Shown here piece by piece: positions 28,858 through 37,242 of a stretch of DNA of 64,000 bases. The first letter of the stretch is position 1; every line of letters starts with the position of its first letter. This stretch comes from Actinomycetota bacterium. Its GTDB lineage: Bacteria > Actinomycetota > Acidimicrobiia > IMCC26256 > PALSA-555. Where the stretch lies: the NCBI GenBank assembly GCA_003140175.1, contig PLJD01000007.1, positions 26,889 through 90,888 on the forward strand. Reading direction: 5' to 3'. The translations under genes and the position numbers were made by a program. The notes beneath the pieces were generated by a model. The model did not search any database. It was not told where the DNA came from and saw only the letters and a list, made by a program, of their open reading frames with translations.

Positions 28858-30669
28858 ATGAACGTCGATCTGGTGCAGCTGGCAGGCAGCCGGGGTCGGC
28901 TCAGTGGGACGTCGGTCGACCCGGTCACCGCCGAGGTTGTGCGGGGCGCCATGGAGACCATCTGCTTCGAGATGGCGACCTACGTGTCGCGCACCGCGAC
29001 GACCCCGATCCTGAACCAGAGCAACGAGCGCAACGCCACGGTCTTGGACGCCCGGGGCCGCCTCGCCGCCTTGTCGGTCGGGATCCCCCAGTTCATGCTC
29101 ACCTCGACGCTGCCGGTCCGGTTCGCCCTCGAGTTCCTCGGCGTCGACGAGTTCCGGGAGGGCGACGTCTTCGCCGCCAACGACCCGTACCACGGCGGCG
29201 GGCATCTGCCCGACTACAACGTCTTTGCGCCGGTGTTTGCCGACGACGGCCACGGCGGGCGCCGGATGGTGCTGATCGCGAGCATCCAGTGCCACCACGG
29301 CGACACCGGCGGCGGCGTCCCGGGCGGGTACAACGTGACCGCGGGTGACATCTGGGGTGAAGGAGTGCGCTGGCCGGTCGTGAAGGTTCTCGACCGGGGC
29401 GTCGAGCGTCGCGACGTGCTCTACGCGTTGCAGACCAACAACCGGATCCCCGACTACATCGGTGACCTGCGAGCCCAGATCGGCGCCGCGCAGCTGGGCG
29501 CGAAGCGCCTGGGCGAGATCATGGACCGCTTCGGCGTGTCCGCCGTGGAGGCCAGCGTCGACGTGATGATCGACTACGCAGCCAAGCGGTTCCGCGAGGA
29601 GGTCACGCTGTGGCCCGACGGGGTGTACGAGGCCGACGCGTACGTCGACCACGACCCGCTCGGCCACCCCGACATCCACCTCCACGTCAAGATCACGGTC
29701 AGCGGCGAGCACCTCACCATCGACTACACGGGGAGCGACACCCGCCAGGAGATCCAGGCCTGGTCGACCTACGGCAACACCCGCGGGTACACGGTGGCGC
29801 AGATCGCCGCGATGATGGATCCCGAGATCCCCAAGAACGAGGGGTTCTTCGACCAGATGGAGCTGGTCGTGCCCCAGGGCTGCGTGCTGAACCCGCATCC
29901 CGGCAAGCCGGTGAGCGCCGGGACCCACCATCCGGGCGCCGACGTGGGCGAGGTCATCGCGGTGGCGATGCAGAACGTGCTGCCCGACAAGGCGGTCCCC
30001 CAGACCTACAAGACGGGAATTCCGACCATCATCGTGGGGATCGATCCCCGGACCGGTCAGTCCTTCACCGACCATTCGGCGGAGGTGTACGCGGGCTGGT
30101 GCAACGCGGCCCGAGGGATGGACGCCTGGGGTGCCCAGAACGCGTCGTTCGGCAATCTGTGGAAGGCGACCGCGGAGATCAACGAGAGCCTCTTCCCGCA
30201 CGTGCAGTGGTCTCGTGACTACCGCACCGACTCGGGTGGCGCCGGGCAGTGGCGGGGCCTGTGCGGCAGCCACTATGAGAAGGAAGTGCTCGTCGACGCG
30301 AAGGTGTACACCTACGTCGTTGGGATGAAGTACCCGATGCCGGGGATCTGTGGCGGCCAGCCGGGTGCCCCCAACGAGATGGTGATCCGGTACGGCTCCG
30401 ACGACCCGTACCCGGTGCGCCACACCGCCGACTGGGTTCCCCTCGGCGCCGGCCAGCGGGTCATGTACGACTACGGCGGCGGCGGCGGGTGGGGCGACCC
30501 GCTCGAGCGCGACCCGCAGGCGGTCCTCGACGACGTGCTCGACGAGTACGTGAGCGTCGAGGGCGCGACCCGCGACTACGGGGTCGTGCTGAGCGGATCG
30601 CTCGAGGATCTCACCTTGGCGGTCGACGAGGACGCCACGGCGAGCACGCGCGTCTCGCGACGCGCCTGA
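28858..30669 (+). CDS. Hydantoinase B/oxoprolinase family protein
   Basis: DPVTAEVVRGAMETICFEMATYVSRTATTPILNQSNERNATVLDARGRLAA; FAANDPYHGGGHLPD. Confidence 0.92.
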   Translation: MNVDLVQLAGSRGRLSGTSVDPVTAEVVRGAMETICFEMATYVSRTATTPILNQSNERNATVLDARGRLAALSVGIPQFMLTSTLPVRFALEFLGVDEFREGDVFAANDPYHGGGHLPDYNVFAPVFADDGHGGRRMVLIASIQCHHGDTGGGVPGGYNVTAGDIWGEGVRWPVVKVLDRGVERRDVLYALQTNNRIPDYIGDLRAQIGAAQLGAKRLGEIMDRFGVSAVEASVDVMIDYAAKRFREEVTLWPDGVYEADAYVDHDPLGHPDIHLHVKITVSGEHLTIDYTGSDTRQEIQAWSTYGNTRGYTVAQIAAMMDPEIPKNEGFFDQMELVVPQGCVLNPHPGKPVSAGTHHPGADVGEVIAVAMQNVLPDKAVPQTYKTGIPTIIVGIDPRTGQSFTDHSAEVYAGWCNAARGMDAWGAQNASFGNLWKATAEINESLFPHVQWSRDYRTDSGGAGQWRGLCGSHYEKEVLVDAKVYTYVVGMKYPMPGICGGQPGAPNEMVIRYGSDDPYPVRHTADWVPLGAGQRVMYDYGGGGGWGDPLERDPQAVLDDVLDEYVSVEGATRDYGVVLSGSLEDLTLAVDEDATASTRVSRRA

Positions 30670-30695
30670 CCCAACCCGGATCTCCGCTCCACACG

Positions 30696-32756
30696 ATGGG
30701 CTATCGACTCGGCGTCGACGTCGGCGGCACGTTCACCGACCTGCTCTGCATCACCCCGACCGGGGACGTCGTGTTGGACAAGACGCCGACGACACCCGAG
30801 GACCAGTCGGGTGGCGTGATGAACGGCCTCGCGCAGCTCGCGGACCGGTTCGGGATCACCGTCGGTGAGCTCTGCGGCGAGCTCGACATTCTCGTGCACG
30901 GCACCACCACCGCCGACAACACGATGATCGAGATGAACGGCGCACCCACCGGCCTGCTGGTGACGGAGGGTCACCGCGACGAGATCGAGATGCGTCGGGT
31001 CCACAAGGAGCAGATCTGGGATCCCTCCTACCCCGCGCCGACCCCCATCGCGCGCCGGCGGGCCCGGATCCCGATCTCGGAGCGGATGAACTATCGCGGC
31101 GAGGTGCTCCTCGAGCTCGACGAGGAGGCCGTCCGGCGAGGAGTGCGTCGGCTGCAGGCCCTCGGCGTTCGATCGATCGCGATCATGTTCTTGTTCTCGT
31201 TCGTGAACCCAGCCCATGAGCGCCGAGCGGCCGAGCTCGTGCGCGAGGAGTTCCCCGACGTGGAGCACGTGTCGCTCTCCCACGAGGTCATGGCTCGAGG
31301 CCCGGAGTTCGAGCGGGTCTCCACGACGCTCGTCAACGCCTACGTCGCGCCCCGCATCGCCAGCTACGTGGAGAGCCTCCAGAGCAAGCTGCGCGCCGCG
31401 GGCTACGGCGGGTCCCTGCTGATCATGCAGGCCACCGGGGGGGTGATGCCCCCCGAGTACGTCTCCCGGCGGGCGGTCTCGCTGCTGGCGTCGGGTCCGA
31501 CCGGGGGCGTCATGGGCGCGACGCTCGCCGCCCACAACGTCGGCGTCCACGACTTCGTCGCGGTCGACATGGGCGGGACGAGCTTCGACGTGTGCCTGGT
31601 GCGCGGCGGCCAGCCGGAGATCAAGACCGACTGGAACTGGCGGTACCGCTACTACCTGGGCTTGCCGATGGTGGACGTGCAGAGCGTCGGCGCCGGAGGT
31701 GGCTCCATCGCCCGGGTGCGCCAAGGCGCGCTGCTCGTCGGGCCCGACAGCGCCGGGTCCGCGCCCGGGCCGGTCTGCTACGGGCGGGGTGGGCAGCGAG
31801 CGACGGTGACCGACGCCGACGCGATGCTCGGCTACCTGCCCGCGTCGGGCTTCGCGGGCGGGCGGATGCGCCTCGACCTCGACGCGGCCCGCCAGGCCAT
31901 CGTCCGCGACGTGGCGGAGCCCCTCGCGGTCGACCCGGTCGACGCCGCGTGGGGCATCGAACGAATCGTGAACGCGAACATGGCGAACTCCACCCGGCGG
32001 GTCCTGGCGTCGCACGGCGCCGACCCCCGGACCTTGCAGATGATCGCCTACGGCGGCAACGGCCCGGTCCACGCCTGGGCGATCGCCACCGAGCTTGGCA
32101 TCGAGCGGGTGTTGGTCCCGAAGGCCGCGCCGGCCTTCTCGGCGCTCGGCGTGCTCGTCGCCGACTACGTGGTCGACCTGGTGCGGGCCTACGTCGTGCC
32201 GCTCTCCCAGGTCGAGCTCGAACGGGTCCGGTCGCTGATGAGCGAGCTGCGCGAGGAGGCCGCCACGGAGCTCGCGCCGACCGGCCTGCGCGACGACGAC
32301 GTCGAGCTCGAGCTGTTCGCCCAGATGGCGTACCCGGGTCAGAACTTCGACATGAGTGTCCCGGTCCCGGAGGCCGAGACGCTCGGCGACGCGGGACTCC
32401 TCGACCTCGCCGAGCGCTTCCACGACCAGCACGAGCGGGACCGCGGCTTCTCGTTCCGCAACCAGCAGCCGACCCTGCGGGGGATGCGGCTCGTCGCCCG
32501 CGGCCGCACCCCCAAGCCGGACCACCTCGGGGAGGTGGGGAAACTGGCCCTCGCCGAGTCGGCCCGCCACGGCACCCGTCCCGCCCATTTCGGGCACGGG
32601 TTCGTCGACGCCGCCGTCTACGACGGCGCCGCCCTCGGGGTCGGTGCCGAGGTGCACGGGCCGGCGCTGGTGGAGGAGCCCTTCACGGTCGTCGTCGTGC
32701 CCCCGGGCGCGCACGCCCGGATCGACGACGAGGGCAACTACGAACTCGAGCTCTGA
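30696..32756 (+). CDS. Hydantoinase/oxoprolinase A family protein
   Basis: MGYRLGVDVGGTFTDLL; LVHGTTTADNTMIEMNGAPTGLLVTEGHRDEIEMRR; SVGAGGGSIARV. Confidence 0.92.
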   Translation: MGYRLGVDVGGTFTDLLCITPTGDVVLDKTPTTPEDQSGGVMNGLAQLADRFGITVGELCGELDILVHGTTTADNTMIEMNGAPTGLLVTEGHRDEIEMRRVHKEQIWDPSYPAPTPIARRRARIPISERMNYRGEVLLELDEEAVRRGVRRLQALGVRSIAIMFLFSFVNPAHERRAAELVREEFPDVEHVSLSHEVMARGPEFERVSTTLVNAYVAPRIASYVESLQSKLRAAGYGGSLLIMQATGGVMPPEYVSRRAVSLLASGPTGGVMGATLAAHNVGVHDFVAVDMGGTSFDVCLVRGGQPEIKTDWNWRYRYYLGLPMVDVQSVGAGGGSIARVRQGALLVGPDSAGSAPGPVCYGRGGQRATVTDADAMLGYLPASGFAGGRMRLDLDAARQAIVRDVAEPLAVDPVDAAWGIERIVNANMANSTRRVLASHGADPRTLQMIAYGGNGPVHAWAIATELGIERVLVPKAAPAFSALGVLVADYVVDLVRAYVVPLSQVELERVRSLMSELREEAATELAPTGLRDDDVELELFAQMAYPGQNFDMSVPVPEAETLGDAGLLDLAERFHDQHERDRGFSFRNQQPTLRGMRLVARGRTPKPDHLGEVGKLALAESARHGTRPAHFGHGFVDAAVYDGAALGVGAEVHGPALVEEPFTVVVVPPGAHARIDDEGNYELEL

Positions 32757-32757
32757 G

Positions 32758-33336
32758 GTGGCGGCGTCCGGGGGGCGTTTTCTCAGCGCCGAGGAGCACG
32801 CGGTCGTCGCGGCGGCCTGCGCCCGGCTGATCCCGGCCCGCGACCCGCATCCGGGTGGCGCGGCGGTGGGCTGCGCCGACTACATCGATGGGCTGCTCGG
32901 CGCGTTCGGCGTCGAGCCGCCGCGCATCTTCGCCGGTGGGCCGTTCTCGGGGCGCGCCGGGGGTGCGGCCGGGTTCGGCGACTTCCTCCCCCTCAGCCGC
33001 GTCGAGGAGCTGGCGTGGCGGACGCGGATCGAAGGCTCACGGGGGATCGCGGCGCGGGAGTTCAACGGGCCGGTGCGGGGCTGGCAGGAGGAGTACCGGG
33101 CGGGCGTCGCGGCGCTCGGCGCCGATTTCACGACCGTCGACGCCGCCATCCAGGACGCGCGCCTCGACGCGTTCCCCGACTTTCGGGCCGTGCTGTACCG
33201 CCACGCCTGCGAGGGTGCGTACGCCGCGCCGGAGTACGGCGGGAACCGTGACCAGGCGGGCTGGACCGCGATCGGCTTCCCCGGCGACGTGCAGCCCCGC
33301 GGGTACCGCGACATCGAGGTGAGCGGCCGTGCGTGA
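32758..33336 (+). CDS. Gluconate 2-dehydrogenase subunit 3-like protein
   Basis: FLSAEEHAVVAAACARLIPARDPHPGGAAVGCADYIDGLLG; immediately upstream of a GMC oxidoreductase. Confidence 0.75.
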   Translation: MAASGGRFLSAEEHAVVAAACARLIPARDPHPGGAAVGCADYIDGLLGAFGVEPPRIFAGGPFSGRAGGAAGFGDFLPLSRVEELAWRTRIEGSRGIAAREFNGPVRGWQEEYRAGVAALGADFTTVDAAIQDARLDAFPDFRAVLYRHACEGAYAAPEYGGNRDQAGWTAIGFPGDVQPRGYRDIEVSGRA

Positions 33337-33360
33337 CGCCGCCGCGGCCGGGCCCGTCGG

Positions 33361-35070
33361 GTGAGCGACGTCGACGCGGTCATCGTCGGGAGCGGACCCG
33401 CCGGCGCCACCGCCGCCGAGGTCCTCACCGGTGCCGGCTGGTCCGTCGTGATGCTCGAGAAGGGCCGGAACCACCTCTTGGCGCTCGACGAGCCGTACGG
33501 GCCGCTCGGCCACGTCTCCAACGACGAGCTGAAGTTCCTGTCGCGTCACTTCCTCGGCCCCGACCCGTTCCTCGAGCCTCGCACGTTTCGCCACCGCGAG
33601 TCCGAGGGGGACCGCATCTTCACCGGTGGCGTGAACAACTTGCCGTCCACGGTCGGTGGCGGCGGCTTCCACGCCGACGGCAAGCTGCCCCGCTTCCGAG
33701 AGGTCGACTTTCACGCCCGCTCGGAGCTCGGCCCGATCGAGGACGCCGACATCGTGGACTGGCCGGTCGGCTACGACGAGCTCGAGCCGTACTACGCGGC
33801 CGCCGAGCGCCTGGTGGGCGTCGCCGGCGACCACACGGCCAACCCGTTCGCGGCGTGGCGTTCGGGGCCGTACCCGATGCCACCCGGGGCCGACATGTAC
33901 TGCGCCGTCCTCACCAGCGAGGCGGCGACGCGCCACGGCTTCCACCCGTACCGGGCGCCGACCGGCGTCAACAGCGTCGAGTACGACGGCCGCCCCGCGT
34001 GCAACAACTGCGGCTTCTGCGCGTTCTTTGGCTGCCCGATCGAAGCCAAGGGTGACCCGGTCGCGCCGCTGCGACGGGCGCTGCAGACCGGACGGCTCGA
34101 GCTGCGCACCGAGTCGTACGTCACCGACGTGCTCATCGAGCCGTCGGGTCGGCGCGCCCGCGGCGTGCGCTACCTCGACGCCGACGGGAGCCCCCACGAG
34201 GTCTCCGCCGGGACGGTCATCTTGGGTGCGGGTGCGTTCGAGACCCCCCGGCTGCTCCTGCGCTCGGGGATCGGGAATCCCGACGTCGTCGGCCGCTACC
34301 TCATGTTCCATTTCCAGACCTATGTGCTGGGGATTTTCCCGTCCCGCCTCCACGGGCACCGGGGCCGCTCGGTCACTCACCTGATGGACGACCCGATCGT
34401 GCCCGACGACCTCGCCGCCGCCGCCGCTCGCGCCGCGGGCCTCCCCTACTTCCGGGGCGGCATCGTCGAGCACGGCAGCGGCTCCCACCCGATCGTCGAG
34501 GCGATCCATCTCCCGCCCGGCGCCGCGCACACGCGGCTGATGCTCGAGTCGCCGATGCGGGACCACATGGTCGCGTTCACGATGCAGGGCGAGGACCTGC
34601 CCCAGTCGACGAACCGGGTCGACCTCGACCCGACGGTGCGCGACGTCTGGGGCGCCCCCGCGGGGCGGGTCACGTTCGCGCCGCACCGCCACGAGGCGGC
34701 GTGCGCGGCGCACTGGGCGCCCCGCCTCGAGGCGGTGCTGCGCGACGCCGGCGCCGACTCGACCTTCTGGGTGACCTCGCCCCCCCTCGAGGACGCGCCG
34801 CGCCGGTTCGGGCGCGACCCGACGCCGATCTCGCGCCACATCATGGGCACCGCGCGCATGGGCACCGACCCGCGGACCAGTGTGTGTGACCCGTGGCAGC
34901 GGGTCCATGACGTGGAGAACGTGCTCATCACCGACTCGTCGGTCTTCCCGACGTCGACCGGCTACGGGCCGACGCTCACCATCGTGGCGCTCGCGCTGCG
35001 GGCCGCTCGAGCCCTCGCCGGACTCGACCCGCTGCGCTCCACGCGACCGCCCGACGCGCCGGGCTCGTAG
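33361..35070 (+). CDS. GMC family oxidoreductase (FAD-dependent)
   Basis: DAVIVGSGPAGATAAEVLTGAGWSVVMLEKG; HIMGTARMGTDPRTSVCDPWQRVHDVENVLITDSSVFPTS. Confidence 0.9.
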   Translation: MSDVDAVIVGSGPAGATAAEVLTGAGWSVVMLEKGRNHLLALDEPYGPLGHVSNDELKFLSRHFLGPDPFLEPRTFRHRESEGDRIFTGGVNNLPSTVGGGGFHADGKLPRFREVDFHARSELGPIEDADIVDWPVGYDELEPYYAAAERLVGVAGDHTANPFAAWRSGPYPMPPGADMYCAVLTSEAATRHGFHPYRAPTGVNSVEYDGRPACNNCGFCAFFGCPIEAKGDPVAPLRRALQTGRLELRTESYVTDVLIEPSGRRARGVRYLDADGSPHEVSAGTVILGAGAFETPRLLLRSGIGNPDVVGRYLMFHFQTYVLGIFPSRLHGHRGRSVTHLMDDPIVPDDLAAAAARAAGLPYFRGGIVEHGSGSHPIVEAIHLPPGAAHTRLMLESPMRDHMVAFTMQGEDLPQSTNRVDLDPTVRDVWGAPAGRVTFAPHRHEAACAAHWAPRLEAVLRDAGADSTFWVTSPPLEDAPRRFGRDPTPISRHIMGTARMGTDPRTSVCDPWQRVHDVENVLITDSSVFPTSTGYGPTLTIVALALRAARALAGLDPLRSTRPPDAPGS

Positions 35071-35291
35071 CCGGTCGGCTTCCCAAGGCCGGGTGCGCTC
35101 GGCGGACGGCGGGGACGCCCCTCGGGCCATCGGGATCCGGCACCCCCGTCCGGCCAACGTCCGTCCCGCTCCTGACCCTGGCGCGGCACCGCGAGGCGGT
35201 GCGGCGGGGACATTTGGTGGGCCCCCGCGTGGTGCCGGGGCGGTCGAAGTCCGTAGGGTGTCGGCTTCGGGCCGGTTGGTTGGAGGTGGCG

Positions 35292-36215
35292 ATGATCGAG
35301 GCGCGTGGGCTCACCAAGCGCTACGGGTCGACGGTGGCGGTCCAGGACCTGAGCTTCGAGGTCCAGCCGGGCCGGGTGACCGGCTTCCTGGGACCGAATG
35401 GCGCCGGGAAGACGACGACGATGCGCCTCGCGCTCGGGCTCGACCACCCCAGCGCCGGGTCGATCACCGTGAACGGCCGACGCTTCGGCGACGTTCGCTT
35501 CCCCCTCCACGAGGTCGGCGCGCTCCTCGACGCCAAGTCCGTCCACGAAGGCCGCCGAGCCGTGGACCATCTGTGGTGCCTCGCCCAGAGCAACGGCATC
35601 TCCCGGGCCCGCGTGCGCGAGGTGATCGAGGCGGTCGGGTTGTCCAGCGTGGCTCGCAAGCGGGTGGGGACGTTCTCGCTGGGGATGAGTCAGCGGCTCG
35701 GCATCGCGGCTGCGCTGCTCGGCGACCCGCCCACGCTGCTGTTCGATGAGCCGGTGAACGGGCTGGATCCCGAGGGGATCGTGTGGATCCGCGAGCTCTT
35801 TCAGCGGCTAGCCGGCGAGGGGCGCACGGTGTTCGTGTCGAGCCACCTCATGAGTGAGATGGCAATCACCGCCGAGCACCTCATCGTGATCGGACGGGGG
35901 CGTCTCATCGCCGACGGTCCGATCCATGAGCTCACGAGCAAGACCGGCGGCCACGTCCAAGTCCGGTCACCGCACGCCGACCAGCTCACCACGCTGCTCG
36001 GCGAGCACGGGGCGCAGGTCGAACGCCAAAACGACGGCTCGCTCGCCGTGCGCGGCCTCGACGCCCCCGCCATCGGTGATCTGGCCGCCGAGCACCAGCT
36101 CGCCTTGCACGAGTTGACCCCCGAGCAGGCGTCGCTCGAGGAGACGTTCTTCGAGCTGACGAATGACACCGTCGAGTACCGCGCCGAACCCGCCGTGCCG
36201 ACCCCAGGAGCGTGA
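35292..36215 (+). CDS. ABC transporter ATP-binding protein
   Basis: GPNGAGKTTTMRLALGL; FSLGMSQRLGIAAALLGDPPTLLFDEPVNGLDPEGI. Confidence 0.93.
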   Translation: MIEARGLTKRYGSTVAVQDLSFEVQPGRVTGFLGPNGAGKTTTMRLALGLDHPSAGSITVNGRRFGDVRFPLHEVGALLDAKSVHEGRRAVDHLWCLAQSNGISRARVREVIEAVGLSSVARKRVGTFSLGMSQRLGIAAALLGDPPTLLFDEPVNGLDPEGIVWIRELFQRLAGEGRTVFVSSHLMSEMAITAEHLIVIGRGRLIADGPIHELTSKTGGHVQVRSPHADQLTTLLGEHGAQVERQNDGSLAVRGLDAPAIGDLAAEHQLALHELTPEQASLEETFFELTNDTVEYRAEPAVPTPGA

Positions 36216-37087
36216 GTCCCGTGGCGACGACTGTCGAGGCCAAGCCGCCCACTCCCCGCGACGCGCCCCACCCGAGCGCCGCCGCCGAGCTGCGGGCGGT
36301 GGTGGGCTCCGAGGCCACCAAGATCCGCTCGGTTCGCTCGACGATGTGGACGCTCCTCGTGGCGATCGCCGCCACCGCGGGGATCGGGTCGCTGATCTGT
36401 CTGGCCCGGGTGAGTCGCTGGGACCAGTTCGGACCACGCGAGAAGCAGATGTTCGACGCGACCATGTTCAGCCTCCGGGGCGTCTTCCTCGCCCAGCTGG
36501 CGATCGGGGTCCTCGGCGTGTTGGTCATCAGCTCGGAGTACAGCACCGGGATGATCCGCACCACGCTGGCCGCGGTTCCCCAGCGTCGCATCCTCCTAGT
36601 CGCCAAGGTCATCGTGTTCGCGGTCGTCGCCTTCGTCGTCGCGCTGGTGGGATGCTTCGGCGCCTTTTGGGCCGGGCAGGCGATCCTGGCGGGCAAGACC
36701 TTCGTGACCGCCTCCGGCGCGACCATCCCGGCGGGGGTCTCGATCAGTTACCCGGGTGCGCTGCGAGCCGTCCTCGGTGGCGCGGTCTACTTGACCGCGA
36801 TCGGCCTGCTGGGCCTCGCCCTGGGCGTGCTGTTGCGCCGCACCGCAGGTGCCATCGCGACCCTGTTCGGCTTGGTGCTCGTCCTCCCCGCGCTCGTCAG
36901 CGCGCTGCCGTCCCCGTGGAACACCGACGTCACCAAGTACCTGCCCAGCGACACCGGCATGGCCCTCTTCTCGGTGAAACACACCAGCGACCACCTGCAC
37001 CCCGGGGCGGCGCTGGCCGTCCTGGTCGCCTACGTCGTGGCGGGGCTCGTCGTCGCGGGCGTGGCACTCGTCCGCCGGGACGCCTGA
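36212..37087 (+). CDS. ABC-2 type transporter permease
   Basis: EATKIRSVRSTMWTLLVAIAAT; SSEYSTGMIRTTLAAVPQRRILLVAKV; 4-nt overlap with the ATPase. Confidence 0.88.
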   Translation: MSPVATTVEAKPPTPRDAPHPSAAAELRAVVGSEATKIRSVRSTMWTLLVAIAATAGIGSLICLARVSRWDQFGPREKQMFDATMFSLRGVFLAQLAIGVLGVLVISSEYSTGMIRTTLAAVPQRRILLVAKVIVFAVVAFVVALVGCFGAFWAGQAILAGKTFVTASGATIPAGVSISYPGALRAVLGGAVYLTAIGLLGLALGVLLRRTAGAIATLFGLVLVLPALVSALPSPWNTDVTKYLPSDTGMALFSVKHTSDHLHPGAALAVLVAYVVAGLVVAGVALVRRDA

Positions 37088-37171
37088 CGCCCGAGGGGCC
37101 CGGAATCCGGCCGGGGGGTGAAGATCTAGCCTCCGGAGGCGCCGAGCGGCGAAGGATCCGCGATACTGGTG

Positions 37172-37212
37172 CCGCGGGTGGCGGCTCGCTCCGCAGAGCG
37201 CCGCTGCCGCGG
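37172..37212 (+). other. Strong GC hairpin in the leader of the 37243 gene
   Basis: CCGCGG-gtg-GCGG-ct-CGCTC-cgca-GAGCG-CCGC-tg-CCGCGG; no T tract follows. Confidence 0.5.
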
Positions 37213-37242
37213 AAGAAGTCAACTTGGGGAGGTGTGCGGGAA

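Noticed and set aside
30576-32714. 712-aa minus-strand ORF
   Set aside because: Antisense to hydantoinase A; no recognisable domains.
33037-35157. 706-aa minus-strand ORF
   Set aside because: Antisense to the GMC oxidoreductase; Arg/Gly/Val-rich shadow frame.
36163-37233. N-terminal third of the 1056-aa ORF 36163..39333
   Set aside because: Out-of-frame translation through the ABC permease; Arg/Pro-rich. The real start is near 37243.
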